Below, in pieces: positions 48,085 to 58,520 of a stretch of 64,000 bases of DNA. Positions within the stretch are counted from its first letter, which is position 1; each line of letters opens with the position of its first letter. A program made the translations under genes and the position numbers. Origin of the DNA: Rugalucina vietnamica (lineage: Eukaryota > Mollusca > Bivalvia > Lucinida > Lucinidae); assembly GCA_964017185.1 (NCBI GenBank), contig OZ024870.1, positions 59,064,812-59,128,811 on the forward strand. The letters run 5' to 3'. The notes beneath the pieces are model-generated. The model saw only the letters and a program-made list of their open reading frames with translations. It did no database searches and was not told the origin of the DNA.

Positions 48085-48604
48085 TGTTTCGTAGTATGTG
48101 ATAATGATTTTTCGCAGATATTTTACAAATGTAGAATAAATATTTTCTTTGCACAATTGAGCATCTAGTTTGTCGCAAAATATACAGCAAAAAGTTTGAA
48201 AATTGGTTGACAAATAAAAAAGTTCTGGTCAAAAAAAAATTGAATAGGGATTTCCTGTACAAAAGTCTAATGGAAGGGAGGTTAATATTTTCCCGCAAAA
48301 ATTTAAACAGTTACTTTTTAAACATGATTGCTCATAGCTGAGACAAAATCTTCATGATCAAGTAAAAATTCTCGAAAAATACGCATTTTCGCGATCATCG
48401 ATTATCTCTCTTGCCAATGCAAAATCCCTATTCAAAATTCATTTTGGTCATAAAAACTTTATTTGTTCACCGATTTTCAAAATCTTTGCAGTTCCTATTA
48501 GGACAAACTAAGATCATGATTTTGATATGGATTATTTTTCTGTCGTTCCACATACAAAAATTTTCTGCGAAAAAAACATTATCAGAGGCAAGTTTTTAGA
48601 CATT
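48085..48604. repeat. G-family fold-back element, second copy
   Basis: It shares the same order of words as the copy at 8.0 kb: GATAATGATTTTTCGCAGAT, AGTTTGTCGCAAAATA, AAAGTTCTGGTCAAAAA, TCCCTATTCAAAATTCATTT and AACATTATCAGAGGCAAG. Confidence 0.72.
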
Positions 48605-48608
48605 AGGT

Positions 48609-48887
48609 CATTACGAAAACATGTCCATGCAATATACAGAAATTTTTTCAGTTGTAAAATTTGAAAATTTTCAGAAGAAAATTTTTGATATTTTTCTTAT
48701 TCTTGCTCCAAACATAGATTGTGGGTACACGTTTGAACCGCCTCGGCGAGGCGGTTCTAACGAGTAACCACAATCTATGTTTTAGAGCAAAAATAAGAAA
48801 AATAGGTATACCCCTGCATACCCCAGTTTTGCTATATAAAAGTGGGGTTCAAGGGGGTATATATCACACGGACATGTTTTCCTGATG
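48609..48887 (+). repeat. B-family palindromic element, full
   Basis: It begins CATTACGAAAACATGTCCAT directly after the G-family fold-back element and ends ATGTTTTCCTGATG. It lies in intron 1 of gene B. Confidence 0.85.
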
Positions 48888-49387
48888 AATAATTTTGTAT
48901 TGACCACTGTAAACCACGCGTTTTATACTGCAATTGTGCAATTGTCACTTGAGACATGCGAATATATAACTTCTTCGTGATTTTGAAATTTTGCTTGCTC
49001 ATGATACCCACAGATCTATAAAATCATGCAAGTGCTATTATTGCAGACTTTATAATCATTAGCGCAGATGTGAGCTAGCTTCACATTTTTATATCTCATC
49101 AGAATCGAATAACCGCATGAAATGGGGCGTGACACAGCCCCACATGCTTAGCCTCATACCCCGATATATTAAGTAAGCGTGTCATGTGTTGAAGCCAGAT
49201 GCAGGTTCTGAAATATCTCCATAAATGATGCATATCGCATCACGGAATATTTTCATAGTCTTTTATTCACGGAGATTGTTTTATTTGTTAAAATCATAGG
49301 CCTACTTGAAGTCTTCCATTTTATATGACGTGCATTCGTACATGTAAATTTATTAATTTAGTCCAAACAATTTTAAAAGGGACATAT

Positions 49388-49568
49388 GCAGACAGAATAG
49401 CCCCAGATGTGACACCACAGAACGCGGCGTCCCATCTGGGGCTATTCTGTTTGCACAGAGAAATTCCATCGAAAAATGAGATAAAAGATAAAAATCGCAC
49501 CTAAAACCCCTACAAATGAAAGTGGACTCATCCAATTGATAATGATGGGAGAATCCATTCGTCAATTT
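49388..49568 (-). repeat. Uninterrupted copy of repeat D, with a strong hairpin
   Basis: CAGACAGAATAGCCCCAGATG at 49388 pairs with CATCTGGGGCTATTCTGTTTG at about 49432-49452 around a 23-nt loop. The remainder matches the pieces at 2.1-3.2 kb in reverse and so preserves the empty sites of both insertions. Confidence 0.75.
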
Positions 49569-49967
49569 TTTTTAACCTACCGAAATACGTCAATTTTATG
49601 CATTACAATTTCGGACTTCGCAATTAAAGTCACGGCTAGTCTTGGGTTGGTAGGTAAGGGAATGTTTTGCTTTCTGTAGGAAGTAGAAAATTAACTTTGA
49701 GCATATTAGTCTAGATTGTAAGAATCAGCTTTTATTTAGCGTGGAATACTACAGCTGCGTTCAGTTATTAATATACCCATGCGATATTAAGAAATAAATT
49801 GACAACTCTTCTTGTTTTTGAACAATCGTCACTGTCAAGAAATCAAGAAATGTACAACTGAAGGAATTTATTTATACATACTGTTTAAGTATGAATGTAA
49901 TGATTTACTCTGTATATAAAACTTCCATGTGATGGTGTATGCCTAAAATTGATTACATGATATATGG

Positions 49968-49972
<5 letters not shown>

Positions 49973-50016
<44 letters not shown>
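49973..50016. repeat. AC dinucleotide microsatellite in the left arm of E2
   Basis: About 22 perfect AC units. Confidence 0.97.
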
Positions 50017-50019
<3 letters not shown>

Positions 50020-50869
50020 AATCGCTGATATTTATTCGTGTTCAAGGAACTATGGTTATTGTTTGTAATTTTATTTGTAATTTATGAAAGAATAACAATT
50101 TTTGTACTTAGGCTGAAACTTTGGTGTATTTTTGTGCACTATTTTCAAAGTTACACCCTGTGCATTTTAGAATTCCATGACAAAGTGGTATGTCAGTGTT
50201 ATTTTGCAAGAAAACTAATATTCTACTAGGACGTTCCTTCTTGAGGTAAGCATGTCTTAAAGCACTTCGGAGTCACCTCTGGCTTTATATTCTGCCAAAA
50301 CATGGTTTTGATTGTCAGAATACAGTTTCATTATTTGTTGTCTCGGCACAGAATACCACAGCGGGCTGGACACAGAGAAGGTTTTCATTGTTAGGCTATC
50401 ACACACAGCTCATCTTCATGTTGTATAGGGTTTTAGTCAAAGGAATCATCAGGACATTCAAACACAGACTTTCCTCTAATATCAAGAATGTGTTTTGCGG
50501 TTTAGTTGGCCTCCCAAGCCCCCCAAATATTTTTCTGTTGGCATTTTTGAGTACATTTTGGCATCCATGCCTAATGTGTACCTTAATTTGTAACAATACA
50601 CGCTAGGGTGGATGCCAAGTCTGAAAATGCCCCAGAGTCCCAAAAATAGGTCAAAGGTCAACTAAGTGCAAAATTTGAGATTTTTCAACATTATAGCAGT
50701 ATCTTATGAAATATTTTCATTTTTTTTTTGTAAAAAATAGCCCCAAATTACATCTAATGCATTTGTATGGTGTAATCAGTTACAACTGTTACAACAAAAT
50801 AATGCAGATTTAGGTCAAAAGTCACTTTAGTGCAAAAAATGCTTATTTTCATGCCCTTTTACAATTGTC

Positions 50870-53040
50870 TGTATAAACATCAGTGTCAGGGGTATTCTGA
50901 TGGAGAAAAAGTTCAACTGTGTATAGAATATGATCGTAGCAATCGTTTGATATCAATTTCAGCACTCTGCAGCTTTTGGTCGCTGAGATATTGTCAATTT
51001 TATTGGTACACTCCCCTGTATTTGTCTGTGTTTTTTTCTCTTACATCTTAAGTTTTCTAATTTTTTGCACCGGGATAGTCAGCTTGGTCATATATATATT
51101 ATTACATGTTTATACATTATTGTCATAACTATCATTTGATACCAATTTCAGATCTCTAGGACTTATGGTTGCTGACATATTAACGTTTCCGTTGGTATAC
51201 CCCCTCTATTTTTCTGTGATTTTTATCAAATATTTCAAGTTTTCATCAATATTCAAACAAAAAAGTCGAACTATTCATTTATCTTATCGCATGTTTATAG
51301 AACATTATCATAGCAATTATTTGATATCAATTTCACCTCTCTAGGACGATTGGTTGCTAAGTTATAAAACATTTTGTTGGTATACCCCATCCACTTTTCT
51401 GTGGTTTTTCACTAATATTTAAAGTTTTTATCAATATTCGAAAAACAAGAAAGTCAGGACGTTTGTGTGTCTCACAACATGGTTATAGAATATTATCCTA
51501 GCAATCATTTGATACCAATTTCAGTTCTCTAGAGCTTTTGGTCACTGAGATATTAGCAGTTTTATTGGTATACCCCCTTCGTTTGCCAAGGATTTTTCTC
51601 CTATATCTTAGGTTTCTTTAAATATTTGAGAAACAAGATAGGGAGCTTGCTATATATCTTATCACATGATTATAGAATATTGCCATAGCAATCTTTTGAT
51701 ACCAATTTCAGCTCTCTATGACTTTTAGTTGCTGAGATATATACGTTTCCGTTGATATACCCCCTCTATTTTTCTGAGATTATTATCTAATATTTAAAGT
51801 TCTCATCACTATTCGAAAACAAGAAAGTCAGATTATTTATGCGTCTTACCACACTATTATAGAACATTATTATAGCAATCATTTGATACCTATTTCAGCT
51901 CTCTAGAGCTTTTGGTCACTGAGATATTAGCAATTTTATTGGTATACCCCCTTCGTTTGCCACTGATTTTTCTCTTTTATCTTAAGTTTTCTTAAATATT
52001 TGAGAACCAAGACAGTCAGCTTGTTTATATGCCTTATTACATGGTTATAGAATATTGTCATAGCAATCATTTGATACCAATTTCTGCTCTCTATGGCTTT
52101 TGGTTGCTGAGATATATACGGTTCCGTTGGTATACCCCCCATATTTTTCTGAGATTATTATCTAATATTTAAAGTTCTCATCATTAATCCAACAACAAGA
52201 AAGCCAGATTGTTTATGCGTCTTATTACACTATTATAGAACATTATTATAGCAATCATCTGATACCTACTTCAGTTCTCTAGATCTTTTGGCCACTGAGA
52301 TATTAGCAATTTTATTGGTATACCCCCTTCGTTTGCCAGTGATGTTTCTCCTATATCTTAAGTTTTCTTAAAAAATTGAGAAACAAAGAAGTCAGCTTGT
52401 TTATTTACCATATTACATGGTTATAGAATATTGCCATAGCAATCATTTGATACCAATTTCTGCTCTCTATGGCTTTTGGTTGCTGAGCTATAAGCATTTC
52501 TGTAGGTATACCCCCTCCATTGTTCTGTGACTTTTCTCCAATATTGAAAGTTCTCATCAAGATTTGAACCCCAAGAAAGTCACATTCTTTCTGTATCTTA
52601 TCACATTATTATAAGCCATTATCATATCAATTATTTGATATAAATTTCAGCTCTTTAGAGTTTTTGGTTGCTGAGATGTAAGCAATTTTTTTGGTAGACC
52701 CCCTTCATTTATCTGTTATTTTTCTCTAAAATCTGAAGTTCTCTTTAATACTGAGCATTAAGATAGCAAGTTTGTTTATATATCTTATTACAGAGTTATA
52801 GAACATTGTCATAGCAATCATTTGGTACCAATTTAAGCTCTCTAGGGCTTCTGGTTGACAAGATATAAGCAGTTGTGCTGGTATACTCCATTTTTCTGTC
52901 ATCTCTTTCTAATATATAAAGTTCTCATGAATATTTGAACACTAGGAAGTCAGTTTGATATTTATATCTTATTACATGGTTATCAAGCATTGTCAAACCA
53001 ATCATTTGATACCTATTTCTGCTCTCTTAAGGTCTATCTG
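50870..53040. repeat. 187-bp satellite array with dimeric higher-order structure, about 12 monomers
   Basis: The word ATTTGATACCAATTTCAGCT and variants recur near 50945, 51137, 51312, 51507, 51695, 51882, 52070, 52257, 52445, 52634, 52820 and 53007, a spacing of about 187 bp. In the centre two monomer types alternate: one with GGTCACTGAGATATTAGCA then CCCCCTTCGTTTGCC (51500, 51880, 52255), the other with GGTTGCTGAGATATATACG then a CTATTTTTCTGAGAT-like stretch (51690, 52065). This gives a dimer of about 375 bp. Confidence 0.85.
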
Positions 53041-53750
53041 TAGCCAAGAAACATGCAGTAATATAGGTGTATCACACTACTTCCTCTGCTTATTAGAGGT
53101 GGGTGTGAACACTCTATGATTTTACGTGAAACACATGGGCAATAAAGAGATCCTCTGACCAAACTGGCACCCATGGGCATTTGTTCTAAGGGTGCAAGGT
53201 ACATCCTATGGATATTCCATCCTAAACCCTTCAAATGGCAATAGATTTTCACTTTGTATATCTTGATTTTCGTCATTTTCATTAATATTCATGAAAATGC
53301 AAATGAGATAATTATTATTTAGGCCCATGAGTCATCAACAAATTTGTCAAATAGTACTATTGGTACAATAACAATAAGCCAAAATGATGGTTTAGGCATG
53401 ACATTAGTTTTTATGGGATAATTGATCTTTAATTATTTCTTTTTATTCATTTTAAAGTTTTAATGAAAATTCATGAATATGCAAATTAGATATTTTCCAT
53501 TACTTATCATAGGAAGAAAGGGCTATGTCTAAGCTTCAAGCTGAGACCAAGTTCAATGGTCTAGGATCACAAATAATTGAGATATATAATATTCATTTTT
53601 CTATGTATATCCCCATTATAAAAACGCAAAAAATGAATGTTTTATAGGGTACTTTAATAGAACATAGCGTAAAACGCAAACACTTCCACTGGCAGGAAAC
53701 AGGGTCTGATAACTTTTTCAATGTACTTAAATTAGAAAATCATAGTGTAG

Positions 53751-53831
53751 AAAATTCCCCCTGGGGGAAGAGGGTATGGGTAGCTACAAGAAAATTCCCC
53801 CTGGGGGAAGGGGGTATGGGTAGCTCGAAGA
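53751..53831. repeat. Two tandem 40-bp units inside N2
   Basis: AAAATTCCCCCTGGGGGAAG followed by a GGGTATGGGTAGCT stretch occurs twice in a row with few changes. CCCCCTGGGGG is itself a palindrome. Confidence 0.8.
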
Positions 53832-54826
53832 CTATTAGTTATCATAACAGGTTTTGATATTTTTGCACTCATATGACTTTTGACCTAACTATGTGACCCA
53901 GAGGCAGTTACAGACTTGGAATATACCCATATGAGTTTAAACACTTGTCAATGAATAAAATAAGCACATGTTGCCTTTAGTCAGTTCATGTTTGATTTAA
54001 GAAATATTTGATTATTGTAACGGGTGTTTGTTATTTTGCACTCATTAAACGTTTGACCTAATTGTGTCACCCAGGAGCATTTACAGTCTTGGCATCCACC
54101 TCTATGTCTTTGGACACATGTCAAGGAATGACATGAGTACAAGTTACCTATAATCAGTCCATTATTTTCCAAAACAATAATGTCTACTTTCATTTTTACA
54201 GATTTTTGCTATTTTGCACTCGTTTGACCTTTGACCTTGTTCTGTGGCCCAGGGTCATTTACAGACTTGGCATCCACCCGTACGAGTTTGGGCACATGCC
54301 AAGGAATATTATGAGCTTAGATAGACCAATGTACTAAAAAATGCCAACAAAACCAAAACTAAGCCACTTTTTTGGATTTGGACTGCCAAGTAGTTTTAGA
54401 ACTAATAAAAATCACATTGTCTTGCATATATACTAATTATTTTCGCATCCTTTATTGGCATGTTAAACCCTATAGAAGAGGTTTGGAATATTAAGAAAAG
54501 TAGATGTGTCATTTCCTAACAATAAATTTCACCCACTATGGTATTCTGTGCGGAGAAACAAAACATGAAACTTTATGATGAAATGCCAACCTACGTTTTG
54601 GCAGAATTCAACGTCAGAGGTGACTCCACAGCACTTTAAATAAAAATCAAAACTGAGATCCTTTAAGAGCAGTGAACACATTAATAAGAGGATGGGTCAT
54701 ACCGCGGTTTCGACTATTAAAGCCTCGCCAGTGACCCTTTAGATTTGGCAGCATGGAGCCAAAGAGAATTACTGAAAATTTGCAACTTTCTACAGGGTAG
54801 TCGATCGAAGACTAGTATTATCTAAA

Positions 54827-55255
54827 GGCACTGTGCATTTTATGGAGTGGAGTCATGGATTGGAGTCTTGAATTGGAGTCATGGAATGGAGTATTGGAGT
54901 GGATTATTGGTGTGGACCCTTGGAGTGAAGTTTTGAGTGTAGTGGTGAAATTTGTCTCGGGGCGAATTTACGCCAACACAAAATGTGTAACAAAAGCATA
55001 AACTGTGCGAGTAATGGATAAGTAACAGAAACTAAACCATTTATTTCCATTACTTATACTAGTAATGCATTTGTTACATGTTTCGCTATGGTGTCCATTC
55101 AAATGAGACTAATTCTACCACCAGAATAAATGTTTATCTTACGCTCCAACATTTCACTCCAAGGTTCCACTCCAAGAATCCACTCCAATACTCCACTCCA
55201 TGGCTCCAATCCAAGACTCCAGTCCATGACTCCACTCCATAAAATACACAGTGCC
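54827..55255. mobile_element. 429-bp fold-back element made of GGAGT-rich repeats, 9-bp target duplication
   Basis: The left arm (GGCACTGTGCATTTTATGGA then repeated TGGAGT words) pairs with the right arm (ACTCCA words, then TCCATAAAATACACAGTGCC). The perfect 9-bp TTATCTAAA flanks both sides (54818-54826 and 55256-55264). A 9-bp duplication fits a Mutator-like origin. The arms themselves are tandem degenerate repeats of about 16 bp. It lies in E2 between two 45-bp direct repeats (about 54638-54680 and 55451-55494). Confidence 0.75.
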
Positions 55256-55610
55256 TTATCTAAATGGGAAAAAATATACTATTAAGCACTGATTAGAAAA
55301 TGAATCTTGACCGATAATAAAATTTCTTGAATTCTCAGAATATCCTCGCTGATCTCAAAGGACCGAAAAGAAAATATAGCCTGCACTATGGATGATGTAC
55401 GGGGAGACTTTTAGTGCAACCACACGGCACAACACCAGCTGCAGTAATAGCAAATAAAAATAAAAAATGAGATCCTTTAAGAGCAGTGAACACATGCTTA
55501 CCTCATGAAGGAACCAATGTGGAATCTTGCCTTTTACAACCGTCTGGTGGAATATTAGTTTTCTTGCAAAATAACATCGACATGCTTAGTTTTATATTGT
55601 AACAACTGTT

Positions 55611-55841
55611 TAGACCAGCTACTAGTATGATAAATAAGGTTTTGTTGCGGTTGTTTTTTGCATTCAAGTTTAAATTGTTTTTTCTTGAAAGTTAGAGAAC
55701 CAGATATTTTCTGATGAACATATCTTGGCTAGATTTATCGAGACAGAGAAGTAGACTCATATTATGTCAAAATGATGTACATTTTATATAAAAGATTCTA
55801 CCTATGTAAATTTGTCATTTTAACGCCTAGTGGCTAGGCTA
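55611..55841 (-). mobile_element. TAGCC-family element, copy inside E2
   Basis: It is bounded by TAGACCAGCTACTAGTATGA and GCCTAGTGGCTAGGCTA, imperfect inverted repeats of the family also seen at 2209 and 6781. The flanks are ACAACTGTT on the left (55602-55610) and ACAACTGCT on the right (55842-55850), a 9-bp duplication with one change. The related E1 arm lacks the insert. Confidence 0.8.
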
Positions 55842-56822
55842 ACAACTGCTTTACCAAGAAATTCTAAAATCCACATCGATTGAAAATCAGGGTGAAACTT
55901 TGTAAAGAGTGCTCATAAATACACAGCCTTGGTACAAAAGGGATTATGCTTACATAAATTACAAACCATTAACCATGTTTCCTTGTGTTTAAAACTCGAA
56001 TATCAGCGATTGTTTTGTTAAAAAAATTGGGCTCCTTTATTATGTAATCAATTCAGGCATACAGCATCTCAAAACTGGAAGTTTTATATACAGATTAAAT
56101 ATTTACACTCATACTTAACAAAATATATAAACAAATTCTTCCAGTTATTCATTTCTTGCCAGTGACGATTGTTCAAAAGCAAAAAGAGTTGTCAATTTAT
56201 TTCTGAATAGCGCAAGGGTATATTAATAACTGAACGCAGCTGTACATGTAATATAGACTAGTATAAATTAAACGGATAGATATTTCACATAAACATATAA
56301 GTGCACAAATTTTCCAGGAAAGCAAATTTAACAAGTTTTATACAGACATTTGAAAGATTTAATTAAACCCAAATCGTACATTTCACCCAATTAAAATATT
56401 TTTCCTCAGAAAACTGCAATAGGTGGCTAGTAGGTACATGTAAAGGTCAAACAAACAAAATTTAATTTTCAGCCCGAACACGAATATATAAAATGAATCG
56501 CATCAGTATATTTTAGTTTTTATTTTAAACTTTCTGAGCTTGGCACCACTATTCCAGTCCCCCCCCCCCCATAAAAATCAAATGGTCGCTCCCTTAATAT
56601 TGTTCTTTTGATAAGTGGGACGAAATAATAAATTCTGTCTCTCGAGGTAAAGTGTTATTCATACGTATATTTGTTTGTTTATTTATAACTGTTTATTTAT
56701 AAACGATTCACACTTTAGTGAGACTTTTATTGATCGAGTGCATGTATGTGTTCATAGATCCAACTAGTAATCAGTAATGCCATATAGGGGACCTTCAGAA
56801 ATAGAATACCTCTCGTTTTCAG

Positions 56823-57049
56823 CTGATGCCTGTTGTAAACCTAGACTCCAAAACGATGGTTGAAGGTCAGCCCGTGGTCCTCTGTGCCGGGTGCGGTACC
56901 AGAATCTTAGATCGGTTCTTTCTCCTGGTTGCCGAGCAGCACTGGCACGTGACATGTCTACGGTGTGTCGACTGCAACGCTCAACTCGATACTCAGCTCA
57001 CGTGCTTTGCACGCGACGGTAATATCTTCTGCAAAGCAGATTATTATCG
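56823..57049 (+). CDS. Lhx2/9-like: Gene B exon 2: first LIM domain
   Basis: A strong acceptor (ACCTCTCGTTTTCAG) precedes CTG ATG CCT, and an in-frame TAG lies upstream, so splicing is required. The exon encodes LMPVVNLDSKTMVEGQPVVL, then CAGCGTRILDRFFLLVAEQH, WHVTCLRCVDCNAQLDTQLT and CFARDGNIFCKADYYR: a complete LIM1 with all zinc ligands. The donor CG followed by GTAGGT leaves phase 2, as in gene A. A GTATGA four bases further on is an alternative donor but would break the family phase. It is six residues longer than gene A exon 2, all before the first zinc cysteine. The LIM1 sequence is of the LHX2/9 type (CAGCG...CFxRDGNIFCKADYYR). Confidence 0.88.
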
Positions 57050-57136
57050 GTAGGTATGATTTGATATAGATAGTTCAGAACCTAATGACGGATCTCTTAT
57101 GTTATTATATAAATAGGGCTTACTGTATCTTTAAAT

Positions 57137-57370
57137 GAGCCGCCTTGTGGGAAAACCAACAATGTGGTTTCCGACCAGGTCCGACACAAACCGGCTTGTA
57201 CAAGCACAGAAAAGAGCTAGAAGCTTGAAATTTCGGATTTAATTAGAAGAGGAATTGTACTATCCGAGTAGCGAAAACAAAGGCGCTGATCAGCTTCGCG
57301 GTTACCGCGAAGCTGATCTGCGCCTTTGTTTTCGCCTATGCAGATTGTTGGTTTTCCCACGAGGCGGCTC
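57137..57370. repeat. GAGCCGCC-family element, copy 8, just after gene B exon 2
   Basis: A 234-bp copy 88 bp into the intron that follows the LIM1 exon. It is very similar to copy 9. Confidence 0.88.
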
Positions 57371-58286
57371 AAATATACATAGGATAACTTTAATATGTAC
57401 TGAAATTGCCATTGGCTTTGCTGCAGATATGATGAACTGGTTGATGACATTGGGCACAGCATTTACTTTCCTTTCTGGAAACTAAGATAGTGAATGCTGT
57501 CCAGCACACAAACATATCAAAAGCTAAGCAAAAACTAAAGCATGATCTTAAAATTGCAACGGATGCATATACAGTAAAACGCGCAAATATTTTATATTAA
57601 TCAAAACTGCTTAAATATTATCTACGGGTTCAATTTTGATGTGTACAGATAACACATGATTCTATGGAATGGTGTGAACAGGGGCATTTCTTCTTGGGGA
57701 TTTGTCCCGTGGTGACAGAATAATGGAACAATAGTGCAATTCTTCGACACCGGTTGGGATTAATGTAACCTAAGTGCATTAAAGTGTTAAGAGTCTTTGA
57801 ACGATTCCAAGAATTATTCTGCGTCGAAATCCAATTCGACATTACAATACAAAACATCGAAGTCTGCAAAATATTGATGAAACTGTCAATAATTCCACTA
57901 AACGTATACAATTGAAGATACTTTTACATGGTTTTGCATTATATCGTTAAACAAATCAATCTTTAACACTTCCAAGCCTCTTCGATACCATTTCATGGGC
58001 AGCCAAATGAACAATGGCCGGCTCTGCAAGATCTCCATGCGTCTCAACGGGACGTGTAAATCGTTGCGACAAGAAATAAAGTCTTAAGCTTAAAAACTTC
58101 CTATTCAGAGGAATTTTATTGTCACAATTGATGGCTGCAATGGGATTTAGAATGGAAATCGAATATTCTTACACGCAGACGACACGAGAATTTCATATCC
58201 GCCATTTCCGGAACATCCCCGTTTGTGTCCGGTGTCATGGTAGGAAATTCCGTTATTCTGCGTCGTGTGATGTTCAAGTGCAATTT

Positions 58287-58520
58287 GAGCCGTCTCGTGG
58301 GAAAACCAACGATGTGGTTTCCGACCAGGTCCGACACAAACCGACCTGTACAAGCACAGAAAAGAGCTAGAAGCTTGAAATTTTGGAGTTAAGTAGAAGA
58401 GGAATTGTACTAACCGAGTAGCGAAAACAAAGGCGCTGATCAGCTTCGCGGTTACCGCGAAGCTGATCTGCGTCTTTGTTTTCGCCTATGCAGATTGTTG
58501 GTTTTCCCATGAGGCGGCTC
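58287..58520. repeat. GAGCCGCC-family element, copy 9
   Basis: A 234-bp copy, same orientation and nearly the same sequence as copy 8. It lies in the same intron of gene B. Confidence 0.88.

Larger units (their letters stand above)
50536..54349. mobile_element. N2: 3.8-kb non-autonomous inverted-repeat element carrying a satellite array, nested in E2
   Basis: The terminal TGTTGGCATTTTTGAGTACA at 50536 recurs inverted at the right end (54328-54349) with one difference. Inside each end are matching sub-terminal blocks: GGTGGATGCCAAGTCTG then AGGTCAAAGGTCAACTAAGTG on the left (50609-50680), and three inverted relatives on the right at about 53840-53960, 54005-54130 and 54200-54310. The centre is a tandem satellite. 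No transposase frame is present. The design, with inverted ends and tandem core, recalls the pearl-type elements of bivalves, but that comparison is from memory. Confidence 0.7.
49752..56242. mobile_element. E2: second copy of the long-TIR Tc1/mariner-like element, expanded by nested insertions
   Basis: It has the same termini as E1 (CAGCTGCGTTCAGTTATTAA inverted) and is flanked on both sides by TA, the target duplication of the Tc1/mariner superfamily. Left arm sequence up to about 50310 matches the right arm from about 55490 to the end. A transposase vestige at 54440-54500 keeps NPIEEVWN. About 5 kb of extra DNA has entered: the N2 element (50536-54349), a fold-back element (54827-55255) and a TAGCC-family element (55611-55841). 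It lies in intron 1 of gene B. Confidence 0.75.
47602..57049 (+). other. Lhx2/9-like: Gene B locus: 5' part of a second Lhx2/9-class LIM-homeobox gene, running off the right edge
   Basis: Two exons are visible on the plus strand: a 35-codon first coding exon (47602-47706) and a LIM1 exon (56823-57049), separated by a 9.1-kb intron. Intron phases (0, then 2) match the first two introns of gene A, which lies head to head with it. The LIM1 module matches gene A in about 35 of 56 positions by hand count, so this is an old paralog and not a recent copy. I found no LIM2 or homeodomain exon between 57050 and 64000. Since the equivalent introns in gene A reach 6.8 kb, the rest plausibly lies outside the window. 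Membership of the LIM-homeodomain family is therefore inferred from LIM1 sequence, exon structure and position next to gene A. A LIM-only relative cannot be excluded from these two exons alone. Confidence 0.78.

Noticed and set aside
50870-53040. CRISPR-like array from regularly spaced repeats
   Set aside because: The repeated units are contiguous 187-bp monomers with no unique spacers, in a eukaryotic intron; it is a satellite array.
58119-58370. Possible LIM2 exon of gene B (contains VCVRCHGRKF)
   Set aside because: The cysteine spacing does not fit a LIM2 domain, MVMRA and CRxxYE blocks are absent, and the end of the frame is a GAGCCGCC repeat.
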